From Erinaceus europaeus (lineage: Eukaryota; Chordata; Mammalia; Eulipotyphla; Erinaceidae), in the NCBI RefSeq assembly GCF_950295315.1, contig NC_080175.1:87382161-87446160 (forward strand): a stretch of 64,000 nucleotides of DNA, given 5' to 3'. Positions 21,934 through 34,213 of this stretch are shown one piece after another. How positions within the stretch are numbered: position 1 is the stretch's first letter; each line of letters begins with the position of its first letter. The notes beneath the pieces are model-generated. The model was not told the DNA's origin, did not search any database, and saw only the letters and a program-made list of their open reading frames with translations. A program made the translations under genes and the position numbers.

Positions 21934-22013
21934 AGACAACAACTTTTTAGAATGACTAACCACTTCTGTTTTTACCACTGTCCCTACTGATTCTCAAAAA
22001 CATTGTATTGGCT

Positions 22014-22401
22014 ATACTAGCTTTTTTTTTTTTTTTCCTGAGCCTGGAATCTGACATGCAGGTGGATCGAAGTTATTGTCTGGGGAGATAATGTCATAGC
22101 TGGAAAAAACACCAGAAAGCTGGATCAGGGAAGAGAGTAGCTCTCAAATATAAGAAGAGTGTATAAATATTGTTGACTGTAAACCGCATCAATTTGATGT
22201 GATCTGGGGCCCATATTGCCAGACTTTCCACCTTCTGCATCCCACAATAACTTTAGTTCCATACTCCCAGGGGGATATCAGGGGAGGGGATGGGATACAG
22301 AGTTCTGGTGGTGGAAATTGTGTAGAGTTATACCTCTCTTATCCTATGGTTTTGTCAGTGTTTCCTTTTTATTAGTAAAATAAATAATAATAATAATAAT
22401 C
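22014..22401 (+). mobile_element. HAL1-like insertion with 5' inversion (twin priming)
   Basis: A perfect 15-bp duplication, AACATTGTATTGGCT, lies at 21999-22013 and 22402-22416. The left part (about 22014-22218) is the reverse complement of the family's middle (compare 34625-34840). The right part (from about 22219) is the direct 3' end with TATCCTATGGTTTTGTCAGT and a TAA-rich tail. The GGCT of the target site also fits the inverted end, giving 4 bp of microhomology. Confidence 0.93.
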
Positions 22402-22416
22402 AACATTGTATTGGCT

Positions 22417-23240
22417 TTCTTTTAGTCCCTGACTGCTACTCTCTTGGCTTTGGAAGTTCTTTTTTTTTTTTTTTTTTTTTCTATTTCCTACTTAGTTCTG
22501 ACTAGTTTTCCAGATTACTTTTGATCATTTCTTCTGATAAATATTCTTCATATCCTGTATCTCATTGTTATATCATTCCATTGTTTCACATTAGTTAATG
22601 TCATCATATGTGTACAGGTGAACACTTAATTACTCTCCATATTTTATAATAACTAGCAATTACCAAGGTCCTTACTAATTCTGCATCGCCAAATCTATTG
22701 ATTAATTCTTAATTCTCATCTAGCAACATCATTTAATTCAATTGAACAACTCTATTTTAATGTTTTCCTTTTTACACTAAAAACATATACCCATCACTGT
22801 TGTGTAAAATATAAAATATACTTTTTGTACTTTAACTGCTAGCCTTGTAACATTTATTTAGAAAATGGCCCGAAACATCCAACTAACTTCTATATTGATC
22901 ATTTACTAAGTGTCATTTCTCTCTTTGCTGAAGAGTTTTTCTGTTTAAAAATTTGCAGGAAGCCACAAACCTTGGGATTTAATTACAGACATTCTAAACT
23001 CTCATACAGCATCTGTAGAGTAAGCAAATACCAATTTTACTAACATAATAGAATGGCATGAAGTAACTGAATGAATTGAGTCCCAGAAGATACTGCCTTC
23101 AGATAAAATGTGTTTAAACAGATTAAAACGTATTGCAATTACCTATTTATGATAGGAATGAGGTTGCAAACTTAAAGTAACAAGTTTTTCATTGATGTTC
23201 AAAGTTTTAATTAGTTTTGAGGGCAAATGAGTTATAAATA
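22417..23240. other. No gene seen; T22-type run near 22460
   Basis: Unassigned AT-rich sequence. The poly-T run at about 22460-22480 may be the tail of an unrecognised element. Confidence 0.6.
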
Positions 23241-23249
23241 GTCAAATGT

Positions 23250-23718
23250 AAGGGCTGGATGGTGGCACACTTGGTTAAATGCACATAATATCATGCACAA
23301 GAGGGGCCAGGTGGTGGCAGCAAACTTGGTTGAGCAAACATGTAACAATGCACAAGTGGTGAAGCAGGGCTGCAGGTGTCTCTCTGTCTTTCTCCCCCTT
23401 TATCACCCCCTTCCCTCTCGATTCCTGGCTGTCTCTATCCAAAATAAATAAATAAAGATAATTAAAAAAAATACCATGCACAAGAACCCAGTTTGAGTTC
23501 TTACTCCCCACCTGCAGTGAGGACACTTCATGAGTGGGGAGGCAGATCTATAAGTGTCTTTCTCTCTCCTTCTCTATATCTTCCCACTCCTCTAAATTCC
23601 TCTGCTATGGAATTATAAATAAATAAGTAAATATAAAAAAGGAAAAACGGCTTCCTGGAACTATGAATTCGTAGTGCTGGCACCAAGCCCCTGTGATAAC
23701 CCTGAGATAATAAATAAG
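23250..23718 (+). mobile_element. SINE (type B, long variant) interrupted by a second SINE
   Basis: The outer copy has head GGGCTGGATGGTGGCACACT, then (after the inner insertion) a degraded B box, the CCCACCTGCAGTGAGGACAC core and the extra 3' module ('attcgtagtgctggcaccaa', 'gataaccctgagataata'). GTCAAATGT at 23241-23249 and 23719-23727 is a probable 9-bp duplication. Confidence 0.85.
23303..23470 (+). mobile_element. SINE nested in SINE, internally deleted
   Basis: It starts GGGGCCAGGTGGTGGCAGCA and jumps from 'aacaatgcacaag' directly to 'tggtgaagcagggctgcagg', so the B-box region is missing. The tail is AATAAATAAATAAAGATAA. ATATCATGCACAAGA (23288-23302) and ATACCATGCACAAGA (23471-23485) form a 15-bp duplication with one mismatch. 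Confidence 0.88.
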
Positions 23719-23727
23719 GTCAAATGT

Positions 23728-24077
23728 TCCCAAGGAAGCTCAGACTTTTCTTTCTATTTATCTCACTATAAGTGATACTCTCTCTCACATGTAATAAGTA
23801 AAATAAATCCTTTTGAAAAACAATAGAGAACAAGTCTATTGGGGAAATATTTCCATCACTAATATGCCCACTAAGGTACTTCCAATTGAACTGTTCTTGA
23901 CAACAGTATGTCATCATTCTACTTCCATATTTCACATAATTCTTTCTGGAGAGGGGAGTCTAAGTATTGAATAAATGATTTTAAAGCAATGCCTAAGGGA
24001 ATTGTAACCTTGATTGTTCTGTCCTCTTTTGAAGCTTTAGTAGATTAAAAGCTTGAACACAGGCGTTAATTTGATTT
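23728..24077. other. No gene seen
   Basis: No recognised feature. A 71-codon minus-strand open frame at 23720-23935 has no known motif. Confidence 0.6.
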
Positions 24078-24093
24078 AAAAACTGTAGCCCTA

Positions 24094-24384
24094 GGGAGTT
24101 GTGCGGTAGCAGAGAGTTAAGCACACGTGGCACGAAGCACAAGGACAAGGATAAGGATCCCAGTTCGAATCCCCAGTTCCCCACCTGCAGGAGAGTTACT
24201 TCACAGGCTGTGAAGCAGGTCTGCAGGTGTCTGTCTTTCTCTTCCCCCTCTCTGTCTTCCCCTCCTCTCTCCATTTCTCTCTGTCCTATCTAACAACAAC
24301 GACAATAATAATAACTACAACAACAATAAATAAATAAATAAAACAAGGGCAACAAAAGGGAAAATAAGTAAATAAAATTAAATA
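24094..24384 (+). mobile_element. Full-length SINE (type A) with target-site duplication
   Basis: The perfect 16-bp duplication AAAAACTGTAGCCCTA lies at 24078-24093 and 24385-24400. Head GGGAGTTGTGCGGTAGCAGA, B box CCAGTTCGAATCCCC, ACCTGCAGG core and the tail AAAACAAGGGCAACAAAAGG are all present. Confidence 0.96.
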
Positions 24385-24400
24385 AAAAACTGTAGCCCTA

Positions 24401-25238
24401 ATTTTATTCACTATGTGAACTTAAAATTCTTCATTCATTCATTCACTTTCTTCATGGAAAAGAATGGGCATAGTAATGGCACTATCTCAAGCAGTTCAGT
24501 AATAATTAAGTTATAAAACATGTAAAACAGCTAGTGTCTAGTGAATAGTAATTTTTAAAGAAATACTGGCTGAGTCGTATACATATATATTATATAGTGC
24601 CAGGGTTGTGTTGAGTTTTGTGTCTGCATAATTCCATCACTCCTAGTATACACTTATTTTATTTTTTCAGATAGAGTGTTAGGGGGTGGGGGGGAGAAAT
24701 TGGAGTCGAAAGATACCAAATATACTAAGTATATTTGAGTTAAATAGCATCTTTTAGACTGACACCTGGCTAAATTAGTGAATTCAGTAATACTGCGTAC
24801 ATCTATTATATATATCCAGTAAAGTGAAATAATGATTTACTTTAAATCCACGTGTACATTTCAAATTGGGCATTCCTGAATTATTTTTTTAATTCTGATT
24901 TGAAGTTAGATGTTAATTTACATTTGAGTACTGAATGATGCTTATATGATTATAAGTAATAACTGATAGTTGGTACTCTAGAAATACCATAATGTCACCC
25001 TCATTATAGTTACAAATATTGAATAGAATATAAAGCCAAAAATCAAAGACTGAATACATTTGCTGGATATACATTTACAATGTTTGCAATGTTACATATG
25101 CTTATTTTATATTCAAAAGTTATAATAGAATGTGCTAAAAACCACATATATAAAGAAATACTAGTTATACTGTATGAAATCAATTTCTCTATCTTAAATG
25201 GCAAAACCTGTTGATGTTATTTAAAATTTCCTATGATA
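24401..25238. other. No gene seen
   Basis: AT-rich sequence with a short G-run (about 24685) and AT repeats (about 24580-24597). No recognised element. Confidence 0.6.
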
Positions 25239-25525
25239 AGGGGCCTGGAGGTGGCGTATTCGGGTGAGCATATAGGTACCATGGACAAGGTCTCGGGTTC
25301 AAGCTCTTGCCCCCACCTGCAGGTGAAGCAGGTCTGCAGGTGTTTATCTTTCTCTCTCTATCTCCCCCACCTCTCTCAATTTCTGTCTGTCCTAACAAAT
25401 AAAATAGGAAACAGAAAAAAGGGGGGGGGGGTAGGCAGGGAGTGTCCACTGGGAACAGGGGATTTGCAGAGCTGGTACTAAACCATGATGATAACCCTGG
25501 TAGCAATAAAAATACATACATAAAT
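25239..25525 (+). mobile_element. SINE with extra 3' module
   Basis: Head GGGGCCTGGAGGTGGCGTAT, B box CTCGGGTTCAAGCTC, shortened core (one ACCTGCAGG step deleted), tail, a G10 run, then the extra module ('gtgtccactgggaacagggg', 'gatgataaccctggtagcaa'). TTCCTATGAT before and TTCCTATCAT after it may be its duplication. Confidence 0.82.
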
Positions 25526-26599
25526 AAATTCCTATCATATATAAATGTAGGAATGATTACAGAGTGCTCAGAATTAACTAGAAACTACTCCAGACAAGAT
25601 TCAAAGAATGAGTGATTTGAACAAGAGAAATCCATGCAAATACTTCTACACTCAAGGAAGAAAAAATAACAGAAAACTTAGGTAATAATTTTATCCCTAT
25701 AACATTTGATAACTTTATCATTGATTGGTTTGGGGGCCTATAAGGATGGAGGAATTAAAGATGTTTCAAACGTTTTAAGTTAGGAAATAGAAAAGTTTTT
25801 GTTTCTAAGGAAACTTGGCAAGCCATGAGGGGTTAGGTTTACAAAAAAAAGTAAAAGTTTTTTGTTTTTAATATTTAGAAGAAAATGTCCTAGGAACATT
25901 AGAAAGGAACTTAATAGTAAATTAGGTAAAATATATAAAACTGGATTTTCTTTTCCCAATTCCTTTTTTTTTTTTTTTTTTGCAGGGGAGGATGAATGAT
26001 GGTGGTAAGAAATTTGAGTAGATATTTTAGTTTTTTTCTTTTTTTTTTTTTTAACAGCCAGCAATAGTAAGAAATTCCCTCTCAAGGGATGGAGACTGAA
26101 CAAACACCAAAATAAGCAATCTCCTTTAGGATCAAAGACATAACTTGATTGACAGCCGTATTCCAAAAGAAGATATAAGAAATCAGAGAGGCAAGGAGGA
26201 CTTAAAACAGAAAATCAAGTTTGCACAGGGACATTGAAACAAAGGGAAATAAAAAATCAAAAGAACTAATATGTATTCAGTAGAAAAAAAAGTGATCGAA
26301 GATTGGGAAACTACTACTCAAGTCAATTACTGAAGAATAATGGATACTTTTCAGACAACAGTTTTTGCTCAATAAGAAGCTAGTTGCTACATGATTTCAT
26401 AAAATTAAAATATACGATGTTTAGGCTATTGATCTCAGATGAGACAACACTATATTTTTTAAAGGCGAAGAAACATTAGGGAACTTGTATGTGACAAAAC
26501 AAATAACTGCTAAATGATTCCCAGCGAGCTCTTTTAATTTAAATGCTCACAAATTGCTTTAAAAGATTGTTTAAATGTTTTTCATGATATAGTTTATGT
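25526..26599. other. No gene seen; long T-runs
   Basis: T-runs at about 25964-25981 and 26036-26053 bracket about 55 bp ('gcaggggaggatgaatgatg'). They may be tails of minus-strand insertions too short to classify. Confidence 0.55.
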
Positions 26600-26852
26600 T
26601 TGATTGCCACCAGGGTGCTGCTAAGGCTCAGCAATGCATTATTAATTCAATGCTTCCTGTGACTTTATTTTTTTAATAGAGCCAGACATAACTTGATAGG
26701 GAAGGAAGAGATAGAGATGGAAGGAGTAAGAGGAACACCTGCATCATTTCACCAATCATGAAGCTTCTTCTCTGCAAGTGGAAAACCAGGAGCTAGAACC
26801 AGGTCCTTATGCGTGATGACACGTGCACTTGGTGTGCCACTGACTGGCCCCA
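26600..26852 (-). mobile_element. Old long SINE variant
   Basis: Minus strand. The extra 3' module comes first ('gccaccagggtgctgctaag', 'ggctcagcaatgc', 'caatgcttcctgtgac'), then the body with 'ggaacacctgcatcatttca', a degraded B box ('gagctagaaccagg') and head 'gccactgactggcccc'. It is strongly decayed. Confidence 0.7.
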
Positions 26853-27569
26853 TGTTTTAATCTTTTCAGGGAGAATTTAATGTGGAATTTAAGTTTACAG
26901 TTTGTGAAATATAATCTTCTCTCTTTTAACATATCCTCTTTCTATTATTTCAGAAACTCTCCACAATTAAATGAGTCCATAAAGATAAGTGAATAAGATG
27001 TAATCATCTCATGAATTTCTGGGACTAGGGCTAGGAGAAATGAACTGATTTTAAGCAGCAATTTGGCTCTCTATCATCTTGGATTGTATTTTCCTGATAG
27101 CTACATTTTTTTCCCCTATTTGATGAACTTTTGCCATGGCATAGATTAAGCCAATAACAACACTGCTTTCTATCATTTCTACATAATATATATGCATCTA
27201 AGATTAATTATAAATACAAACTTAATAGATTTTATGACTCGTTTTTAGAAAGTGCTATGTTGTTTCTATAGCACACTGTATATTATGTAAATTATGCTAT
27301 AAACTTCAGAAATGATAAACAAGTGGTAAAGAGAGATTCATATCAACTGGATGGGTTTAAATTAATATGGATGACGAAGCTGGAATCACTAAATCAGACA
27401 CAGAAATATGTTTGAATTGCAAAAATTTATCCTGGTTAAATCTTAAATTGAATTGAAAGATACATGTAATAATGTATTGTTGTAATCTTCCAATGAAGAA
27501 CTGTTAAGATATTGTATAATGTATATTATGATTTATATTATCATATACTGACTTGAAGAAATATGCAGT
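26853..27569. other. No gene seen
   Basis: AT-rich sequence; nothing recognised. Confidence 0.6.
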
Positions 27570-27715
27570 GAAAGGCAAGTGAAATAGTTCTGTCGCATAG
27601 TGTGCTGCTTTGCCATGTGCACGACTCAGGTTCAAGCCTGGCTCCCAACACAATGAAGGAAGCTTCAGTGCTGTGGTTTCTTTCATTCTCTTTCTTTGTC
27701 TGTATAAAAATAATT
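27570..27715 (+). mobile_element. SINE (second subfamily)
   Basis: Head-like 'aggcaagtgaaatagttctg', B box CTCAGGTTCAAGCCTGG, 'ggaagcttcagtgctgtggt', pyrimidine tract and the tail TATAAAAATAATT. Similar copies lie at 35377 and 43196. Confidence 0.65.
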
Positions 27716-27794
27716 CTCAAAGTGACATATATGTAATTCTAAGAAGTCTTATGAAATGAAATCTACTAATGATTCATGATCCGTCATTTGACTG

Positions 27795-28230
27795 CTTATT
27801 GCATTATAAATTTATTTTCTCTTATCCCCTCTACCCCTATCCCCTCTCGTCTTCCAGTGTCCTTTGTTTTGGTGCACTAGATCCGACCCAGTTCACGGTT
27901 TACTCTGTGTTCTTCCTCTCTGTGTTTATTTCTTAAATTCCACCCATAAGTGTGATCATTCTATATTTGTTTATCTCATTTTGGTTTATCTCACTTAGCA
28001 TGATGTATTCCAGTTCCATCCAAGATGATGCAAAGGAGATGACTATCATTTTTAAGAACCAAGTAGTAACCTCAGGGTCCTGTTGCATGATGATGGGAGA
28101 GTATTCTCCATAGTAGATGGGAGTGCTCTGCAGAGAACTTTCATGGGAGATGAGAAATTCTATCCATGTGTCAACTGCATTGTAAATCATTACCACCCCC
28201 CAAATAAAAAATGAAGAAATAAAATAAGAA
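27795..28230 (+). mobile_element. L1 3' end with 5' inversion
   Basis: About 27795-28062 is the end of L1 ORF2 and early 3' UTR on the minus strand; its translation includes SWMELEYIMLSEINQNEINK. About 28063-28230 is a later part of an L1-type 3' UTR on the plus strand ('tgtcaactgcattgtaaatc', then CCAAATAAAAAATG). The head-to-head arrangement is typical of twin priming. I could not find a duplication. Confidence 0.7.
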
Positions 28231-28239
28231 TTAAAAATA

Positions 28240-28360
28240 CGGGGGGGGGGTAGCTTCACTTGTGGTAGAGCACAGCTGCAGATGTCTCTCTCTCCCTTTC
28301 TATTGCCTCTTTCATTGCAATTCCTTTCCGTCCTATCTCATAAAAAAAAAAATACAATAA
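28240..28360 (+). mobile_element. 5'-truncated SINE
   Basis: After a G10 run it starts at TAGCTTCACTTGTGGTAGAG, so the tRNA-like head and both promoter boxes are missing. The pyrimidine tract, 'tccgtcctatctc' and A-rich tail are present. Confidence 0.75.
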
Positions 28361-28854
28361 AAAAGGATTAAACAATACTTTATTTGGTTTTCCTAAAAAC
28401 AAAAAAATCTTGCTAGGAAAATAGTTACACACTCAATGATTAGTTTCAGAAATAGAAAGCAGATAACTCCAGAGATGGCTGAATCTTATGCCACAGTGTT
28501 AAAAACTCACAATAAATCTAGTGACAGATAGAAGAGGACTGGAGGGAAAGAAAGGAAGACTCGTGATGGATTAGAGTAGGAGAAATGAAGACATAGACGA
28601 GACTATCTGGTGCTATTTCTCTTGCGTATCTGTAGGAAAATATCAGGCTAATCGCCCAAACTCTAAAGGATGGAAAATGATTCACAAAGAAGTTGTATCC
28701 AGTATCCAGATGGAAGGAATCCAGTGATATTTCAAGTGTTAATAGCAGAAAATAATATCCTTTTTCATTTATTTAACCTAATATAGCCCTCACAAACATT
28801 TTTTGAAGTTTTTATTGCTATTCATAGTCTGTAGGAGAAGAAATTTAAATACCC

Positions 28855-28912
<58 letters not shown>

Positions 28913-30010
28913 CCAGTAAAAGAACAATGATTTTTCTATATAAGGAAAATAAAAAGGAAATATATCTTTGCTATTTAAAAATGAAGACAAAATTTTTAGC
29001 ACAGTGATTGTTCTTGAGAATATAAAATCAAAATACATCAACTCTAAACCTGTGCCATACATATATGTGAATTCTTTCAAAATTATAAAGGTGAATACAT
29101 TGAGTTAACAGTTTTTCCTTTCAGGGAGACATCCAAGCATTAGAAAAGCATATCCTCTTTCATGAAATTATATTTTCAGGTCTTCAGCAAATGAAAACTT
29201 AATGCAACTAGAAAATGAAAGAAAAAAATCATAAATAAAAACCCACAGCTTATAATGTTCAATATCAATAGGATAGTATATTTTTCACATAATTCTGTGA
29301 AGTTATGTTCAATTTTTAGACTTTGCATCAGTTTTATTTTATGCTGCATTTTTCCAATTCACAATTTTATCAAGGAAACTGAGGTCAACATGCAAGCCGT
29401 TAATGCACAGAAAGCACTTTATATCCAAGTGGAATAAAGTGGGAAATAAAGCAAGAAAGCAAACTCAAAAGCATGCAAACATACATATCGGAGAAATAGA
29501 GTAATTCACATTTACATTAATGTATGCATTTGTATGAATTTATGACTAACATCTATACATTAAATGAGCTTATTCCAAAAGAAATGACTTCATCATTTCA
29601 AAAAAATACATGACTGAGCAGAAAAATCAGTCATGGTAAATCATGCAGAATGGATAGGAGCTCACCTTTAACTTTATTCTTTGAAGCAGCCGCTGGTACC
29701 AAGGAAAGATTGCAGGAGAAGAGAACAGAAATGTTAGCTGTTAGTTTCTAATTAGTAAGAAAAGTGATATTATTTCTTTAAAGTTAATGTACAAACAAAT
29801 ATATTTACAATTTCATGATTGCCACATTTTGGATGAATAGGAAATGATAGTTGGATAAATTGTGTTAATATAGAATGAATATCCTTGAATAAGAAAGATT
29901 AAAGTAGATAGGACTCACACCGTACAATTTCAAATACCACAAATAATTATTTTCAAGGTTTGAATCTCTTTATAATAATGTTAATTAAAAATTGTTAATT
30001 CAATTAAAGA
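28361..30010. other. No gene seen; microsatellite at 28855-28912
   Basis: Unassigned AT-rich sequence apart from the compound CT/AT repeat. Short open frames show no known motif. Confidence 0.6.
28855..28912. repeat. Compound (CT)n(AT)n microsatellite
   Basis: About 15 CT units pass directly into about 13 AT units. Confidence 0.95.
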
Positions 30011-30550
30011 TAAGCAAGAAAAAAAACTAATATAGCCACAGGCCCTTTGGAATATAACTAAAATATGCCTACTTGCTATCTACAAAATGGAGGACCCCCC
30101 CCCCAACTCTTCATCTGCACTATTCCAGACTTTAGGTCCATGATTATTCAACTATTTGTTTGGCTTTGCATGTTAACTCTCTTTTCAGCCACAGCATTCC
30201 AGATGCTAGCAGGATGTGACCACCCCACTAATGTGTCCTGGAGCTCTGCTTCCCAAGAGCCCTTCCCCACTAGGGAAAGAGAGAGGCAGGCTGGGAGTAT
30301 GCATCGACCTAACAACGACCATGTTCAGTGGGGAAGCAATTACAGAAGCCAAACCTTCCACCCTCTGCAACCCACAATGACCCTGGGTCCATACTCCAAA
30401 GGGATACAGAATAGGAAAGTTATCAGGGGAGGGGATGGGATACAGAGATCTGGTGGTGGGAACTGTGTGGAGTTGTAGCCTTCTTATCCTATGGTTTTGT
30501 TTACTTTTTATAAATAAAAAAATTAAAAACACAAATAAATAAATAAAAAC
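30011..30550 (+). mobile_element. HAL1-like element, 5'-truncated 3' unit
   Basis: It begins near 'aagcaagaaaaaaaactaat' and TATAGCCACAGGCCCTTTGG (identical to 34843-34862). It runs through TTTAGGTCCATGATTATTCA and GGGATGGGATACAGAGATCT to TTATCCTATGGTTTTGT and an A-rich tail. The 30065-30478 frame includes MIIQLFVWLCMLTLFSAT (ATG at 30140) and the shared downstream block TNVSWSSAS. No sure duplication was found. Confidence 0.9.
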
Positions 30551-30754
30551 GCTAACATATATATATAGATATGCATCATCTGGTTTAAGTAGGTCCATGC
30601 TATTGAACAACTAAAATGCAATTCATGATATTTTGATAAATCATAAGCGTAAGTCATGTGTGTTTCTGTATTTACTAAATGCAAGATGCTGAGGTTGAAT
30701 ACTTTACATATATCTTCACACATAATGGCAATCTTAAAGAAAGAAATTTTATTA

Positions 30755-30927
30755 TTAGAGGTAGAGGAGATAGCATAAAGGTTATGCAAAAAGACTCATG
30801 CTTGAGGCCCTGGAGTCCCAGATTCAATCCCTTGCACCACGGTTAAGTCAGAACTGAGAGTGCTCTGGTAAAATAAAATAAAATAAAATAAAATAAAATA
30901 AAATAAAATATAAAATAGAATAGAATA

Positions 30928-30956
<29 letters not shown>
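30755..30956 (+). mobile_element. SINE (second subfamily) with microsatellite tail
   Basis: Head 'gaggtagaggagatagcata', B box CCCAGATTCAATCCC, 'aagtcagaactgagagtgct' and CTGGT, then an (AAAAT)n tail (30870-30909) and (AT)n (30931-30956). Same subfamily as 11710-11960. Confidence 0.8.
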
Positions 30957-30958
<2 letters not shown>

Positions 30959-31380
30959 TTACTGCCTCACATGTGAGAACTGAGACTTTACAAAATCAAA
31001 TTACTTGATAAGTATGATACAACAGAAAGAAATAGCTCAGATTTTAATCCTAGGTCAATCTGATTTTAAAATATGTGCTCTAAAATATTACTTTCTGCTG
31101 TGAAATTTACAGCACAGAATGACAAGCATAAGGTCTACAAAGTCAAATATAAAATCATATGATTCATTGAGCTCTAATCACATGGAACTTGATTTGCAGC
31201 ATATCTCTTAAGCAAGAACATGGTGTTGTTACTCACAATGGCTTTATCTCCATTAAGAAATATAGATTGGGGGGGGTGTGCAATGCTGCACCCTTTGAAA
31301 CACATTTATTATCATACGTAAGGATATTCAGCAATTTTAAAATGAAGGAAGCCTGCTGTGAAAATAAAACTTTACCTCTA
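30957..31380. other. No gene seen
   Basis: Nothing recognised; a G7 run lies at about 31269. Confidence 0.6.
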
Positions 31381-31500
31381 AGCTGGGGAGGTAGCTTATT
31401 GGTAAGATGCATGGGCCTGAGTTCAGTGCTTAGGACAACAAAAATGACAACACAGTCCTCAGGTCTCTCCCCTCCTCTCAGTATTAAAAACAATAAAAAG
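31381..31500 (+). mobile_element. Decayed SINE (second subfamily)
   Basis: GCTGGGGAGGTAGCTTATTG head, 'gcatgggcctgagttcagtg' B-box region, 'cctcaggtctctcccctcct' and an A-rich tail. The 107-codon open frame across it is not considered coding. Confidence 0.55.
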
Positions 31501-31511
31501 TATTTAGCTTA

Positions 31512-34200
31512 AAAAAGTACAAATTTAAACTACCAATTGCTTTTGTGATACTGTTATTATGATGTGACAATTCCTAACAAAATGTATAGCACACGACTCC
31601 TTAAAAATACTTAATATTAAAAATTAAATGGGTTATTTAGGCTAAGCTATTTACTCTTAATGGGTCAAATGTTTTTACATTATTTTAGCTAATTCAGAAT
31701 GGATGCATATTAAAATTTAGAGATGAGATGAATAAAGAAACAATAGCCTTCCTGTTTAAAAATTAAAAAAAGATCCAATTGGCTTTATTGGGCAATTGCA
31801 TGAGTCAAGTAGCATCCCACCTCGAATAGAGAAGGGCTCTGAGGAGCTGTGCAATGTGGAAGTGAACAAGGAGATTATTAGCAAAAGAATAAAAAGGATT
31901 ATTTCTGGCAAGGTCACCTTCCCTTAGAGGGCTTAATATCTAATTCTTCAGAATTATTGGTACTTTGATAAGAGGGAATGGTAACAAACATAAGGAAAAG
32001 TAGTGAAAATGTTGCTCTAAAACACACAACAGAAATCAATGCTTTCTCAGTACATGTTAAGATGAAACTAAATACAATAAAAAGCATTACCAAGAGCTTG
32101 CTAATACAAACTAAGTTCTAGCTTCTAAGTGTATGCTGTTGCTTAAGTCAGGATAATGTTAGACACCTTAACGTTGCAGTCTGCTTTTCCTGCATTTTCT
32201 AGGTGAGTGCATGGAGTTCTACATCACTCATTTTAACAGTTTCCAGTGCTCCTCTACTGTACAGGGACTGAGGGACTAATTCTTTCTTGGTAGGCAATTA
32301 GGTTGCTTGTAGTAGGTTTTGTTCTGCTACTAACAGTTCCCCAATACACATACTAGGCCATATACCTGATGTACTAAACGGGGGGGGGGGGTTGCTTTGT
32401 TTCTGCAGGACGGGTTTCCAGCTTGTTTTTATTTTCTACAAAGAAAATCACTGACAATGGTTAAGACCAAGGACATTGCAGACGGAAAAGACTGAGTACA
32501 CTTTGAAATGAAATATGTAACTTAGTTAATGTTCTAAGAGGTGATCGGTAAAAAGGGAGAAATAGAGAAACGAATGTGCATCCTTGATTCTTTTAAATCA
32601 CAGACTTCTCCCTTTAATTTTTCTTACTATTTGTTTTTCAACCAAACACTCCAATGTAGATTTTTAGTAGAGTCATAATTCCAGTAATTAGGAAATATTT
32701 TCATTTTGTGCATTAAGACTACCCAAAACTAAGGGTCTATTTTTAGATTGGGAAGAAATACTATTTGCCTTAATATTAAATAAATTATTTTGATGTGTAT
32801 GTATACTGATTATTGACATGCACACGTGACATTGCATTTCAGACTCAAGCTTACAACTTATGGAGTTTAGCTTGAGTTAAAAATTGCATGAAAATTCCTT
32901 AGAATTTTAATACAATAATAATCAGTATGTAATAGATAGCAGGATGTAATAGATGTAACTTGCCATTTACAAAATTCATTTTTCATTGAAACTTAGGGAA
33001 ACTAAAGTAGCAAAATGTGTACATTGTTTTAGATCAGTGGAAATGAATTCTTGAAAGTACCCAAACATTACATGAAAACACATTTTTTTCTTAAGATTAT
33101 TTTGTAGATGCCAAAATAAAATAGAAAGAAGAATAAAAAATTCTAAGCCTGTTTCTGTGCATGTTCAAAAAGCCAGCACTAGACTGGGCTGGCTCATATA
33201 ATTGGAAAGAGGCCAGGTTACCAGGCTTGTTAGCCCAATTACAATCCTCTGAATATTCAATAAAAGTAGCCAAGATGACAGCAACACTGTCATAAATGTC
33301 ATGTTCAGTCCTTGTAAGATTCTCCATTGTCAGCACAGTCCAATTATAAGTCAATTGTAAAGTGCACATTGCACACCACCCAAAAGTGACTGAAAATTAT
33401 CTTAAAAATACAACTTTAACAGTTCACAATTAAAATAAAAAGAAAGGAGGTAAAAGTACTTTGACCAGAGAAAAGTTTTAGATTTACTATAAATGCTTCT
33501 TCACCTTTATAGTGAAAGTCACCAGCTGTAACTATAATGCCATAGCTATTCTCACGATTTTTTTCAGAGATGAGTATGTTTTTACAATTATAAGTGTTAA
33601 GAATTACTCTCTAAATAGCATGAAAACAAACTTGTGCATATAATTTTAAAGAACTGTGAATAATAACAAAATAATTATAGCTATTTACAGATAAACGCTG
33701 GAAAGTTAGCAACTATTATGCATTAGATAAGCGAAAATTATTTTTTAAAAAACCCAATAAAGATCATCTGAAATAAAATGTGATTAATAAATTATGTTAT
33801 CAATGTGGTTAATTGGTTTGATGGAAATAGTAATATATCTGACTATCCAGAAGATTGATTACTACTAATAAATTTGTGAAAATCAGAGAATCTGAAGTGG
33901 TGTTTCATATATAATCCAAGAACTATGAAGGCAGCATGCATTGGGGACCCACTGCATGATGGGACAAAGGCTTAAGTAGCTGATGGAAGCAGTGTGCAGA
34001 TGCCTATCATGGGGAGATAAGAGACTGCATTCACAGGACAAGTGTCTTATAAATAACTCCCCCACACCAAAAAAAAAAAAAAAAGGTAATTTGGAAAAAA
34101 ATTAAGAAGAATGTATGAGGGTATTCTTAGGGTAGTGCAAGTAATATCTAGTATAAAACTATTATGATCCAGTCATATTTTCCTTTTAAAGTCTGAGTTT
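31512..34200. other. No gene seen; repeat-poor 2.7 kb
   Basis: No clear SINE or L1. A G12 run lies at 32380-32391. The sequence around 32190-32340 looks like an old interspersed repeat I cannot name. A 90-codon minus-strand frame (33097-33369) has no known motif. Confidence 0.55.
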
Positions 34201-34213
34201 AAGATTTACTCTT

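Noticed and set aside
32380..32391. G12 run as G-quadruplex
   Set aside because: A single homopolymer run without further G-tracts close by; no basis for a functional claim.
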